Assembly: GCF_024449025.1 (NCBI RefSeq)
Contig: NZ_JAHLKM010000013.1
Location: forward strand, 1 to 64,000
Direction of reading: 5' to 3'
DNA from: Natronomonas aquatica
GTDB taxonomy: Archaea; Halobacteriota; Halobacteria; Halobacteriales; Haloarculaceae
Length of the DNA: 64,000 bases
The notes under the pieces are model-generated. The model worked only from the letters and a program-made list of their open reading frames with translations. It was not told the DNA's origin and searched no databases. The translations under genes were made by a program, and so were the position numbers. Shown one piece after another: positions 42,238-51,291 of the stretch. Numbering within the stretch: the stretch's first letter is position 1; the number at the start of each line of letters is the position of its first letter.

Positions 42238-43680
42238 ATGACGAGTGGCGCGATCGCGCCGCGGCTGGCGCGACTCGCGTGGCCGCTCGTCGTCGGCAAC
42301 CTGCTCCAGACGTTCTACAACCTCGCCGATATGTTCTGGGTCGGCCGCGTGAGCCCCGACGCCGTCGCCGCCGTCTCGCTCATGTTCCCGCTGTCGTGGA
42401 TGTTCGTCTCGACGGCGATCGGGATCACGGCGGCGACGATCGCGCTCGTCTCCCAGCACGTCGGCGCCGGCGAGGATCGCCGTGCAGACCACGTCGTCGC
42501 CCAGACGCTGCTTTTGACGCTGGCCGTCTCGGTCGCCCTCGCCGCGGCCGGGTACGCTGCCCGCCGACAACTGCTTGCCTTTATCGGCGCCGAGGGGGCC
42601 GTCTTCGTGGCGTCGCTGGCCTACATCGAGATCATCTTCCTCTCGTTGCCATTTACGTTCCTGTTTTTCGCCTTCCGTGCCTCGCTGCAGGGAGCCGGCG
42701 ACACCCGGACCGCGATGTGGCTGATGCTGCTCTCGGCCGGGCTCAACGTCGTGATCGATCCCGTCTTCATCCTCGGGTGGGGGCCGTTCCCCGCGATGGG
42801 CACCCGCGGCGCGGCGTGGGCGACGTTTCTCGCCCGCGGGGTCGCCGTCGTCGCCGGGATTTACGTCCTGTTGGTCGGCGGGTTCGGCGTCCGGCTCCGG
42901 GTGGGGGATCTCCGGCCCGACCTGCCCGTCCTCCGCCGGCTCGTCTCGATCGGCTACCCCTCGACGATCGACGGCTGGGCCCGAAGCTTCGCGGCGGTGG
43001 TCATGGCCGCCCTCGTGGCGCCCTTCGGGACGGCCGCCATCGCCGCCTACGGGATCGGCGTCCGGCTGATGTCGGTCTCCTGGACCGTCGCCGGGGCGGC
43101 CGGACAGGCGACGGCGACCGGCGTCGGCCAGAACCTCGGCGCGGGGACGCCGGACCGGGCGGCGCGTGTCACGGGCGTCGCGACCGGCGGGACGATGGCC
43201 GTCCTCTTTGCCGTCGCGGCCGCCTGCGTGTTCGCCCCCGAGTTTTTCCTCGGCGTCTTCGTCGACGACCCCGACGTGATCGCCGAGGGCGTGGTCTTTC
43301 TGCGGGTCACCGCCCCCTTCTGGGCCTTCTTCGGCGGGACGATGGTGATCCAGGGCGCCTTCCGCGGGGCCGGCCGGACCGAGGTGGCGATGGTGCTGTC
43401 GTTTCTCTCGCGGTGGGTGTTCCGCGTGCCGATCGCGCTCGTGCTCGCGTTCGGCGCCGTCACGGTCCCGGGGACGGCGCTCGTCCTCGATGTCGGCCCG
43501 AACGTCGGCGTCGTCGGCGTCTGGGTCGCCTACGCCGCCGGCTCGTTCGTCAGCTTTCTCGTTGCCGTCGGTTGGTTCCGGCGTGGCGGCTGGACCGAGG
43601 GGGTCCTCGAGTCGGCCGGCGAGGACGGGGACGATCCGAAGCCCGTTCCCCCGGAGGACCTCGACGCGGGGAACGACTGA
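42238..43680 (+). CDS. MATE-family efflux transporter
   Basis: The protein is 480 residues from ATG 42238; the frame is open back to 42157. It has about twelve membrane helices in two bundles. The start TSGAIAPRLARLAWPLVVGN is the typical MATE beginning, with LADMFWVGRVSPDAVAAVS in helix 1-2. The second half has the matching FAAVVMAALVAPFGTAAIAA and AGQATATGVGQNLGAGTPD blocks. MATE proteins export cationic drugs, or oligosaccharide-lipids in the related MurJ/Wzx groups, using H+ or Na+. The Asp-rich C terminus is typical of halophiles. It is convergent with the E1 beta gene. Confidence 0.88.
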   Translation: MTSGAIAPRLARLAWPLVVGNLLQTFYNLADMFWVGRVSPDAVAAVSLMFPLSWMFVSTAIGITAATIALVSQHVGAGEDRRADHVVAQTLLLTLAVSVALAAAGYAARRQLLAFIGAEGAVFVASLAYIEIIFLSLPFTFLFFAFRASLQGAGDTRTAMWLMLLSAGLNVVIDPVFILGWGPFPAMGTRGAAWATFLARGVAVVAGIYVLLVGGFGVRLRVGDLRPDLPVLRRLVSIGYPSTIDGWARSFAAVVMAALVAPFGTAAIAAYGIGVRLMSVSWTVAGAAGQATATGVGQNLGAGTPDRAARVTGVATGGTMAVLFAVAAACVFAPEFFLGVFVDDPDVIAEGVVFLRVTAPFWAFFGGTMVIQGAFRGAGRTEVAMVLSFLSRWVFRVPIALVLAFGAVTVPGTALVLDVGPNVGVVGVWVAYAAGSFVSFLVAVGWFRRGGWTEGVLESAGEDGDDPKPVPPEDLDAGND

Positions 43681-43710
43681 CGGGATCCGGCTCGAACACC
43701 CCCGTCGCCG

Positions 43711-44694
43711 TCATACCTCGACGACGCTTCGGATCGCCTCCTCGATCCGGGCGGCGTTCGGCAACTGGAAGTCCTCCAGTTCGTACAGCGGATAGACGGC
43801 GTCCCAGCCGGTGACGCGCTCGATCGGCGCCTCCTGGTAGTACAGCGCCTCCTCCTGTAGCAGGGCGGTGATCTCGCCGGCGAGCCCGCCCGTCCTGGGC
43901 GCCTCGTGGACGACGACTGCCCGGCCGGTCTTCTTGAAGGACTCGACGATCGTCCCGGTATCCATCGGCGACAGCGTCCGGAGGTCGACGACCTCGGGGT
44001 CGATCCCCTCGCCGGCGACCGCCTCGGCGGCCTCCTGTGTCGGCCGGGTCGACGCGCCCCAGGTGAACACCGAGACGTCCGAGCCCTCGCGCCGGACCGC
44101 GGCCTCGCCGATCGGCGTCTCGTAGGTCCCCTCGGGGACGTCCTCGCGGAAGGAGCGGTAGATCTTCTTCGGTTCGAAGAACATCACGGGGTCGGGATCC
44201 CGGATCGCCGCCGTCAGCAGCCCTTTCGCGTCGTGTGGTGTACTCGGGGCGACGACCTTGAAGCCGGGGTGGTGGACGAAGATCGCCTCCATCGACTCGC
44301 CGTGGAGATCCGGCGCGCGGACGCCGCCGCCGAAGGGCGCCCGCAGCACCATCCGACAGGGGAACTGCCCGCGCGAGCGGGCGTTCATGCGGGCGGCGCG
44401 GGTGAAGAGTTGCTCCAGGGCGGCGTAGGTAAAGCCCATGAACTGGATCTCCGCGATCGGGCGCATCCCCGAGGCCGCCAGCCCGATCGCCGCGCCGGCG
44501 ATACCGGTCTCCGAAAGCGGCGTGTCGATCACCCGCTCGGGGCCGAACGCGTCGTAGACGCCCTCGGTCGCCCGGAAGACGCCGCCGGAACGGCCGACGT
44601 CCTCGCCCAGAAGGACGACCGACTCGTCTTCGGCCATCTCGTCGTGGATCGCCTCGGCGACCGCCTCGACCAGGGTGAGTTTTTCGGCCGCCAT
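43711..44694 (-). CDS. 2-oxoacid dehydrogenase E1 component, beta subunit
   Basis: The protein is 327 residues from ATG 44694, two bases after the E1 alpha stop (a GTG at 44703 would overlap it). It starts LTLVEAVAEAIHDEMAEDES and has VVLLGEDVGRSGGVF, the PLSETGIAGAAIGLAASGMR region, PHDAKGLLTAAIRDPDPVMF and the C-terminal transketolase-like domain (VVDLRTLSPMDT, VVVHEAPRTGGLAGEI). With E1 alpha it forms the heterotetrameric ThDP-dependent decarboxylase of pyruvate or branched-chain 2-oxoacids. The matching E2 (lipoyl acyltransferase) and E3 genes are not in this window. Confidence 0.92.
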   Translation of the reverse strand: MAAEKLTLVEAVAEAIHDEMAEDESVVLLGEDVGRSGGVFRATEGVYDAFGPERVIDTPLSETGIAGAAIGLAASGMRPIAEIQFMGFTYAALEQLFTRAARMNARSRGQFPCRMVLRAPFGGGVRAPDLHGESMEAIFVHHPGFKVVAPSTPHDAKGLLTAAIRDPDPVMFFEPKKIYRSFREDVPEGTYETPIGEAAVRREGSDVSVFTWGASTRPTQEAAEAVAGEGIDPEVVDLRTLSPMDTGTIVESFKKTGRAVVVHEAPRTGGLAGEITALLQEEALYYQEAPIERVTGWDAVYPLYELEDFQLPNAARIEEAIRSVVEV

Positions 44695-44696
44695 GG

Positions 44697-45809
44697 TTAC
44701 CACCTGAAGGCCGCCTCGCCGTGGCGATCGACGAGATCGAGCAGTTCCTCGCGCTGGTCGTCGACGTAGTCGGGCGGGTTCGCGAACACCTCGTCGAACA
44801 CCTCCTCGGGGGACTGGGTTTCGGCGATCTCGAGGGCGCTCTCGGCGGCCTCCCGCGCCCGCTCTTCGGCCGCCTCCCGGATCGATTCGAAATCGTCCGG
44901 ACCGAGGAGCCCCCGATCTTCGAGGAACGTCTCGTAGCGGTCGATCGGGTCCCGCTCCCGCCAGGCCTCGATGTCGACGTTTTCGCGGTAGTCGTCGGCG
45001 TCACTGGAGGAGTGGGCGCCGCGGCGGTAGGTCAGAACCTCCAGGAGATGCGGCTCGCCCGCCCGTGCGGCCTCGACGGCCCGCTTGGTCGCCCGGTAGG
45101 TCGCCAGCACGTCGTTGCCGTCGACGAGCGTCCCCTCGAACCCGTAGCCGGCCGCCCGGTCCGCGTACGTGTCGGCCGCGGTCTGTCGCTCGACCGGCGT
45201 CGAGATCGCCCACTGGTTGTTGAGTAACAAGAAGACGACCGGTAACTCGAGGGCGCCGGCGAAGTTCAACCCGGCGTGGAAATCGCCCTTGCTGGCGCCG
45301 CCGTCGCCGACGCTGACGAGGCCGACCTCGTCTTTGCCCTGCAGTTTCCGCCCCCACATGAGCCCGGCGGTCTGGGGGAGTTGGGTCCCGACGGCGACGA
45401 TGTGTGGCATCCGCCGTTCGTACGGTTCCATCTCCGCGATGGAGTCAGCCGCCCACTCCTCGTATCCGCGGAGCCAAAACAGCAGGATGTCCTCGAGCGG
45501 CCGGCCGCGCTGGATCTGGGCGCCGTACTGGCGCCACTCGGTGTTCATCCAGTCGCGATCCGACAGCGCCGCCGCGGGGCCGACGTGGGACGCCTCCAGC
45601 CCGCGACACTCCATCCAGAAGTGGAACTCGCCCTGTCGCTGGAGCGTCAGCCCGCGCTCTTCGAGGGCGCGCGCCTGTATCATCGACCCGTACATCCCCC
45701 GCAGTTCCTCGTCGGTCAGATCGAGCGCCGCCACCGCCTCGGCGTCGTAGGATCCGTCGGGGGCGAGGATCCGCTCGCAGTCGTCGTACTCCTCCGGGAA
45801 GCGTGCCAT
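44697..45809 (-). CDS. 2-oxoacid dehydrogenase E1 component, alpha subunit
   Basis: The protein is 370 residues from ATG 45809; the upstream frame to 45953 is not protein-like. The ThDP motif runs SVGDGGASKGDFHAGLNFAG ... LLNNQWAIS (GDG to NN, residues ~170-205). The phosphorylation-loop analogue YRRGAHSSSDADDYR is as in branched-chain E1 alpha enzymes. It decarboxylates the 2-oxoacid and passes the acyl group to lipoyl-E2. The presence of HSSSDA suggests a branched-chain or broad substrate, but haloarchaeal complexes of this family have proved hard to assign. It overlaps the E1 beta region by spacing only. Confidence 0.92.
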   Translation of the reverse strand: MARFPEEYDDCERILAPDGSYDAEAVAALDLTDEELRGMYGSMIQARALEERGLTLQRQGEFHFWMECRGLEASHVGPAAALSDRDWMNTEWRQYGAQIQRGRPLEDILLFWLRGYEEWAADSIAEMEPYERRMPHIVAVGTQLPQTAGLMWGRKLQGKDEVGLVSVGDGGASKGDFHAGLNFAGALELPVVFLLLNNQWAISTPVERQTAADTYADRAAGYGFEGTLVDGNDVLATYRATKRAVEAARAGEPHLLEVLTYRRGAHSSSDADDYRENVDIEAWRERDPIDRYETFLEDRGLLGPDDFESIREAAEERAREAAESALEIAETQSPEEVFDEVFANPPDYVDDQREELLDLVDRHGEAAFRW

Positions 45810-45985
45810 GGGGGAGCCGTCGGGCGTCCGGGATATATATGTTAACGTGTGTCTGCGGAAGCCACGGACGGTCGGTTCCCGGTCCCGCCAGCGCGGAGGA
45901 AACCCGCCAGCGAAGGCCCGGGAGGTTCCACCGCCCGGGACGGAGCCTAACAATATTTACCGCTACACGGGAGATACAGTCACGC

Positions 45986-46417
45986 ATGTTCGATCGCATA
46001 CTCATTCCGGTCGACGGAAGCGACCCGGCCCGAGACGCCGCACAGCTCGGTATCGACCTGGCGGCCGAACACGACGCAACGGTACACGGACTGTACGTCG
46101 TCGAACCCGTCGCGGTGGCCGAGGGCGGGGCCGGCCAGGTGCTCGACGCGATGGAGGCGGCGGGCGAGGAGATCGTCTCGGAACTGGCCGAACAGGCCGA
46201 AGCGGAGGGATTGACGGCAGTCACGGCCGTCGAAACGGGGGTCGCCCACCGGAAGATCCTCGAGTACACCGACGCGAACGACATCGATCTCATGGTGGTC
46301 GGCACCCACGGCCGGACCGGGCTCGGCCGCTATCTCCTCGGGAGCGTCACCGAAAAGCTCGTCCGGATCTCGGACGTGCCCGTGCTGACGGTCCGGCCGG
46401 ACGACGAGGAGGAATGA
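45986..46417 (+). CDS. Universal stress protein (UspA family)
   Basis: The protein is 143 residues from ATG 45986. It begins MFDRILIPVDGSDPARDAAQ, has LMVVGTHGRTGLGRYLLGSV with the G-x2-G-x9-G(S/T) ATP-binding pattern, and ends in VPVLTVRPDDEEE. UspA proteins bind ATP/AMP and help in stress survival. It is alone in front of the amphi-Trp gene, which is convergent with a 9-base gap. AT-rich sequence (CAATATTTACC) lies 25-30 bases upstream as a promoter. Confidence 0.92.
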   Translation: MFDRILIPVDGSDPARDAAQLGIDLAAEHDATVHGLYVVEPVAVAEGGAGQVLDAMEAAGEEIVSELAEQAEAEGLTAVTAVETGVAHRKILEYTDANDIDLMVVGTHGRTGLGRYLLGSVTEKLVRISDVPVLTVRPDDEEE

Positions 46418-46426
46418 GCGCGTCCG

Positions 46427-46711
46427 TCACTGGATTTCGAGGTCGCCGTCGTCGCCGTCGTCGCCGCCGTCCTCGTCCCACTCGAGTTCGAACTCCACGC
46501 TCAACTCCCCGGGGGCGTCGGCGGGGCCTTCCCGTTCGGCTTTGACCTCGAAGGTCGGGCGTGCCGGCGGCGCCATCGTCACGGACTGTTCGCCCGCCGA
46601 GAGCGTGATCGGATCGCCGGCTTCGAGGTTGTCGGCGACGCGTCGGAGGTAGGTCGCGATATCGGCTCTGGACTGTCGGCTTTCGGACTCGAAGAGGACT
46701 TCCTCGGGCAT
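46427..46711 (-). CDS. Amphi-Trp domain protein
   Basis: This 94-residue protein begins MPEEVLFESESRQSRADIAT, then YLRRVADNLEAGDPITLSAG and a beta-rich end with alternating hydrophobic residues (LSVEFELEWD). The final ELEW with an amphipathic strand is the amphi-Trp mark. The Asp/Gly-rich tail (EDGGDDGDDGDLE) is halophile-like. Its function is not known in any organism I recall. Confidence 0.78.
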   Translation of the reverse strand: MPEEVLFESESRQSRADIATYLRRVADNLEAGDPITLSAGEQSVTMAPPARPTFEVKAEREGPADAPGELSVEFELEWDEDGGDDGDDGDLEIQ

Positions 46712-46817
46712 ACCGTCCCTTGGAGACGTAGCGTCTTAAATACGGTCGCCTCGGGGGGGCCGCGGTCGTCGTCCCCCGTACTGACCCTTTTTGCCGACGG
46801 AGACCACACACCGATAT

Positions 46818-48026
46818 ATGAGCGATCTGCAGGAGGCGGGGTTCAAAGACCGGACCCGGATCGAAGACGCCCGGGACCGACTGCTCGATACCCCGCCGAT
46901 CGACCGCACCGAACGACTGTCGCTTTCGGTCGCCGACGGCCGGACCGTCGCCGAACCGATCGAGGCGGTCCGGAACGTCCCTCACTACGCCCGCGCGGCG
47001 ATGGACGGGTGGGCGCTCAAAGCCGAGGACACCTTCGGGGCGTCGGACCGCTCGCCGGCCGTCCTCCGGCCGGGCGAGACCGTCGGTCCCGATCGGGCCG
47101 TCCGGGTGCATACGGGCAGCGAACTCCCCGAGGATGCCGACGCGGTCGTCATGATCGAGGACGTCGACCGGATCGGCGAGGAACTCGAGGTCTTCGACGC
47201 CGTCGCGGCCGGCGAGAACGTCGCCCCGGTCGGCGAGGACGTCGAGGCCGGCCAGCGGCTCTACGACCCCGGCCACCGGCTCCGGCCCTCGGATCTCGGA
47301 TTGCTGAAGGGGACCGGCATCGACACCGTCGAGATCGTCGAGAAGCCCGAGGTCGCCGTGATCCCGACCGGCGAGGAACTCGTCCAGGCCGACCCCGAGC
47401 CCGGCGAGGTCGTCGAGACCAACCGGTTTACCATATCGCGGCTCGCCGAGCGGTGGGGCGCCGATGTGACCCGCAGAGAGATCGTCACCGACGACCACGA
47501 AACGCTCCGGGCGGCCGTCCAGCGCGATCTCACCCGCGACGTCGTCGTCACGACCGGCGGCTCCTCGGTCGGCGAGCGGGACCTCATCCCCGAGGTCGTC
47601 GCCGACCTCGGCGAGGTGTTCGTCCACGGCGTCGCCCTGAAGCCCGGCCACCCGGTCGCCTTGGGTCGCATCGAGGGCGTGACGGTCGTCATGCTCCCGG
47701 GGTACCCGGTCGCGTGCATCGTCAACGCCGTCCAGTTCCTCCGGCCGCTCGTCAAACACCTCGGCCGGATGCCGATCGAACCACTCCCGAGCCGGGAGGC
47801 GACGCTCACTCGAAAGCTCAAGAGCGAACCCGGCGTCCGGACGTTCGCCCGGGTGAAACTCGAAGAAAGCGAGGCTGGCCTCGAGGCGACGCCGACGCGG
47901 GCGGGCGGCTCCGGCGTCCTCTCGAGCGTCGCGTTGGCCGACGGCTGGGTCGCCGTCCCCGAATCGGCGGAGGGGATCGCGGCCGGCGAGACAGTGACGG
48001 TCGAAAACTGGGAGTACAATGGATAG
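46818..48026 (+). CDS. moeA: Molybdopterin molybdenumtransferase MoeA
   Basis: The protein is 402 residues from ATG 46818. It has the domain order of MoeA: ARAAMDGWALKAEDT, HTGSELPEDADAVVMIEDVD, the MPT-binding middle domain VAVIPTGEELVQADPEPGEV and TTGGSSVGERD, MLPGYPVACIVN, and the C-terminal beta-barrel. MoeA inserts molybdate (or tungstate) into adenylated molybdopterin. The second MoeA gene overlaps it by 8 bases, so the two are co-translated. All motifs are intact. Confidence 0.92.
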   Translation: MSDLQEAGFKDRTRIEDARDRLLDTPPIDRTERLSLSVADGRTVAEPIEAVRNVPHYARAAMDGWALKAEDTFGASDRSPAVLRPGETVGPDRAVRVHTGSELPEDADAVVMIEDVDRIGEELEVFDAVAAGENVAPVGEDVEAGQRLYDPGHRLRPSDLGLLKGTGIDTVEIVEKPEVAVIPTGEELVQADPEPGEVVETNRFTISRLAERWGADVTRREIVTDDHETLRAAVQRDLTRDVVVTTGGSSVGERDLIPEVVADLGEVFVHGVALKPGHPVALGRIEGVTVVMLPGYPVACIVNAVQFLRPLVKHLGRMPIEPLPSREATLTRKLKSEPGVRTFARVKLEESEAGLEATPTRAGGSGVLSSVALADGWVAVPESAEGIAAGETVTVENWEYNG

Positions 48027-49896
48027 AAAACAGTTCCGCGAGCTGGCCGATCCCGAAACGGCCCGCGAGACGATCCGATCGCTCGATCTCACGCCCGACC
48101 CCGAGACCGTTTCGCTCCGGGAGGCGCGGGGGCGCGCCCTCGCCGAGCGGCTCGACGCCGGCCTCGACGTGCCGGGGTTCGATCGGGCGAGCGTCGACGG
48201 CTACGCGGTGCGGGCCGCCGATACCTTCGGCGCCGACGAGGCCGATCCGGCCCGGCTGACCCACGCCGGGACGGTCCACGCCGGAGCCGAGCCGGACGTC
48301 GAGATCGGTTCGGGCGAGTGTGCGGAAATATCGACGGGCGCGGTGGTTCCGCCGGGCGCCGACGCGGTCGTCATGGTCGAGCGGACCGACCGCGACGGCG
48401 GGGACGTGCTGGTCCGGACCTCGCTGGCGCCCGGCGACAGCGTGATGTTTTCCGGGGCCGACATCGCGGCCGGCGAGCGAGCGCTCGGTCCGGGGACCGT
48501 CGTCACCGCCAGGGAGATCGGGCTGCTGTCGGCGATCGGCGTCGAGTCGGTTCCGGTCCGCGGCGAGCTGACCGTCGGAATCATCTCGACGGGTGACGAG
48601 CTGGTCCGACCCGGCGAGGACCTCGACAGCGACGCCGGGGAGATCTACGACGTCAACAGCTACACGGTCGCGAGCGCCGTCGAGGAGGCCGGCGGCGAGG
48701 CGAAGCTGTATCCCCACGCCGGCGACGACTACGACGCGATGGAGTCGGCGCTGCGGACGGCGGCTGAGGAATGCGATCTCGTTCTCTCGTCGGGATCGAC
48801 GTCGGCCTCGGCAGTGGACGTGATCTACCGGGTCGTCGAGGAGACCGGCGAACTCCTGTTGCACGGCGTCGCGGTCAAACCGGGCAAGCCGATGCTCGTC
48901 GGCCGGCTGAAGGAAAGCGCCTACGTCGGGCTCCCCGGCTACCCCGTCTCGGCGTTGACCATCTTCCGTGTGTTCGTCGCGCCCGCGATCCGGCGGGCGG
49001 CCGGCCGCCCCGAACCGGAGACAGCGACCGTCGAGGGGACGATGGCACGGCGGGAACGGTACAGCGAGGGTCGGCTTCGGTACATGCCCGTCGGCCTCGT
49101 CACCGACGGCGACGGCAAGACGCTCGTCTATCCGGTCGACAAGGGCAGCGGCGCGACGACGAGCCTCGTCGAGGCCGACGGGATCGTCGCCGTCCCGCCG
49201 GACGTGGAGTATCTCGATGCGGGCGAGCGCGTCGAGGTCCAGCTCTTCTCGCCGGAGGTCCGACCGCCGACGGCCTTCGGGGCCGGCGAGGACGACCCGG
49301 CGCTCTCGCGGCTGCTCGATCGGCTCGATCGCCCCCGATATCTCGGCGTCGGGGCCAGACAGGGCCGCCGCCGGCTCCGGGACGGCGTGACCGACTTCGC
49401 CGTCCTGACAGGGGAGTCGGCCCCCGAGGAGACGGTCGAACTCGGCGCGTGGCGCCGCGAGTGGGGATTGATCGTCCCGGCGGGCAACCCCCAGGGGATC
49501 GAAGGGCTCGCCGACCTCGTCGACGGCGAGATCGCCTTCGTCAACCGGACGACCGACTCGGGGCTGCGATCGACGCTCGAGGACGCCCTCGAGGAACTGG
49601 CAGCCGATCGCGGCGTCGATCGGCGCGAACTCGCCGAGTCGATCGAGGGCTTCGAACTCGCCGTCCGGGCCCACGAATCGCCCGCAAGGAAGGTGCTCGC
49701 TGGTGACGCCGACGCCGGCCTCGGACTCGAGGCGACCGCCGACGCGCTCGGGACGGGCTTTGTCCACTGCGGGACCGAACGCGTCGTCGCCGTCGCCGAT
49801 CCCGACCGGGCCGACAAGGCCGGGGTTCGACGGCTCGCCGAAGCGATCGAGGACGACGAGGAGATCTTCGCATCGCTGTCCGGCTACCGGCGGTGA
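48019..49896 (+). CDS. MoeA fused to a periplasmic-binding-protein-like domain
   Basis: This 625-residue protein has residues 1-405 in MoeA form (RASVDGYAVRAADT, STGAVVPPGADAVVMVERTD, VGIISTGDELV, SSGSTSASAVDVIYR, VGLPGYPVSALTIF). The MPT-loop TTGGSSVG of MoeA1 is SSGSTSAS here. Residues ~420-625 form a PBP-like (LysR-substrate type) domain (LGVGARQGRRRLRDGVTDFA, EIAFVNRTTDSGLRST, DAGLGLEATADALGTGFVHC) that probably binds molybdate/tungstate or pterin. This MoeA-PBP fusion is known in archaea. It overlaps moeA1 by 8 bases. Confidence 0.9.
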   Translation: MDRKQFRELADPETARETIRSLDLTPDPETVSLREARGRALAERLDAGLDVPGFDRASVDGYAVRAADTFGADEADPARLTHAGTVHAGAEPDVEIGSGECAEISTGAVVPPGADAVVMVERTDRDGGDVLVRTSLAPGDSVMFSGADIAAGERALGPGTVVTAREIGLLSAIGVESVPVRGELTVGIISTGDELVRPGEDLDSDAGEIYDVNSYTVASAVEEAGGEAKLYPHAGDDYDAMESALRTAAEECDLVLSSGSTSASAVDVIYRVVEETGELLLHGVAVKPGKPMLVGRLKESAYVGLPGYPVSALTIFRVFVAPAIRRAAGRPEPETATVEGTMARRERYSEGRLRYMPVGLVTDGDGKTLVYPVDKGSGATTSLVEADGIVAVPPDVEYLDAGERVEVQLFSPEVRPPTAFGAGEDDPALSRLLDRLDRPRYLGVGARQGRRRLRDGVTDFAVLTGESAPEETVELGAWRREWGLIVPAGNPQGIEGLADLVDGEIAFVNRTTDSGLRSTLEDALEELAADRGVDRRELAESIEGFELAVRAHESPARKVLAGDADAGLGLEATADALGTGFVHCGTERVVAVADPDRADKAGVRRLAEAIEDDEEIFASLSGYRR

Positions 49897-49980
49897 CGGC
49901 TTGTCGCGCCCGCCGGCGCGGTGTCGACGGCCGCCGACGGACCGGAAACTGATATCCGGTCGGGCCGCCAGAGGAACGTA

Positions 49981-50715
49981 ATGACCACGCTCGCCGAATT
50001 GGACGTCCCCGTCGCCGATATCGGGGCGATCACCGAGCGCCGCGAGGAGATCCTCGAGGCGATCAGGAGCCACGCCGGGCGGATCGCCTACGACCTCGCC
50101 CGCGTCGACGGCGGCGACTACGGCCGTCGGTCGTTTTCGACCGACCGCGGGGAGTGGACGGTCAAACACGAGGCTGGCGACCTGGAGTTCCTCAAGTACG
50201 ATCCGACGCGCGGCGAGGAGACCTACGTCGTCTCGACGAAGGGGCCGGCCGAACCGGCGGCGCTTTCGCGTGCGCTCGAGGACTATCCGGCGTTCGTCGA
50301 GGCGTACAACGAACACGTCGAAACGGTCGACGGGATCCTCGACGGCGTCGACGCCGAGGCGTCGTTTCCGGCGGTCGCCTCGACGGATTCGGTCGTCGCC
50401 GAGCGCGACCGGATCGTGGAGGCGATCGAGGACTGCTGTGAGCGGATCGCGGGCCAGCTCTACCGCTACGAGGGGACCGATTACGGGACCTTCTCGGTCC
50501 GGGTCGGCTCGATGCGCTGGAAGCTGAAACGCGACGGCGGCGGCGTCTCCTATCTCCGGGTCGGCGGCTCCGACGGCACCTACCTCCTCTCGCAGTACGG
50601 GCCGCCGTCGGCGAGCGACGTCCGGGAGTACGCCCCGCGGTTCGGCGGGTTCGTCGGCGCCTACAACGAACACGCCGCGGAACTCGAAGCCGACCTCCGG
50701 GGGATCGAGCCCTGA
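49981..50715 (+). CDS. Haloarchaeal protein with two tandem domain copies
   Basis: The protein is 244 residues from ATG 49981. Two similar halves of ~105 residues are visible. The first runs from EILEAIRSHAGRIAYDL through DYGRRSFSTDRGEWTVK to EAYNEHVETVDGILDG. The second runs from RIVEAIEDCCERIAGQL through DYGTFSVRVGSMRWKLK to GAYNEHAAELEADLRG. The repeat of I-EAI...D-YG-FS...W-VK...AYNEH is clear. The fold is alpha-beta-alpha by eye. Function unknown. The gene follows the moeA pair in the same direction. Confidence 0.68.
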   Translation: MTTLAELDVPVADIGAITERREEILEAIRSHAGRIAYDLARVDGGDYGRRSFSTDRGEWTVKHEAGDLEFLKYDPTRGEETYVVSTKGPAEPAALSRALEDYPAFVEAYNEHVETVDGILDGVDAEASFPAVASTDSVVAERDRIVEAIEDCCERIAGQLYRYEGTDYGTFSVRVGSMRWKLKRDGGGVSYLRVGGSDGTYLLSQYGPPSASDVREYAPRFGGFVGAYNEHAAELEADLRGIEP

Positions 50716-50777
50716 CCGGCCGTCGGCCGGCGCTTTCCGGTCGAACCGTTCTTTAGCCCCGGCGCCGTTCGGACGGT

Positions 50778-51203
50778 ATGCGATCGTTCTCCCGCCCCCG
50801 GTTCCGGATCGCCGACTCCACCCAGCAGGTGGTCGGCGGCTTCCTTCTGGCCGGACCCTTCGTCGTCACCGAGGAGGTGTGGGTCCTCGCCACCGACATG
50901 TCGCTTCTCCAGTCGCTTTCGACGGTCGTAATCGTCTTCGCCATCGGGTACGCGACGCTGTACAAGGCGGCCGACCGGGACCCCGAAGACGAGGTCGAGG
51001 TCGGCGGCATCCCGGCACGGTTCATCTCGCTGATGCTCGTCTCGTATGGGGCCGTCGCCATCCTGACGCTCGCGTTCGGCGCGCCGGGTACGTTCCTCGC
51101 GGACCTCTCCGGGCTCGATCGGCTCGTCGTCACGCTGAAGGCGATCAGCGTCGGCGCGGTGTTCAGCGTCGTCGGCGCCGCGACCGCCGACTCAGTCTTC
51201 TGA
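50778..51203 (+). CDS. DUF2391-like membrane protein
   Basis: This 141-residue protein has four membrane segments: VVGGFLLAGPFVVTEEVWVL, STVVIVFAIGYATLY, FISLMLVSYGAVAILTLAF and AISVGAVFSVVGAATADS. Such small inner-membrane proteins (DUF2391/TIGR02587 type) are often found singly; the role is unknown. It is followed in the same direction by the TrkA-TrkH group after 88 bases. Confidence 0.65.
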   Translation: MRSFSRPRFRIADSTQQVVGGFLLAGPFVVTEEVWVLATDMSLLQSLSTVVIVFAIGYATLYKAADRDPEDEVEVGGIPARFISLMLVSYGAVAILTLAFGAPGTFLADLSGLDRLVVTLKAISVGAVFSVVGAATADSVF

Positions 51204-51291
51204 CCGGCGTCGGTTCGAAGCCTTCCGGCACCAGCCGATTTCGGCCGTTCGGATAGTAACCGACTTGAGGCACGCCCGAGACAGAGACGGT

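Noticed and set aside
47818-50673. Very long minus-strand ORF (951 codons) opposite the moeA pair
   Set aside because: It mirrors the real plus-strand genes, which have intact MoeA motifs; the reverse frame has only biased composition and no motif.
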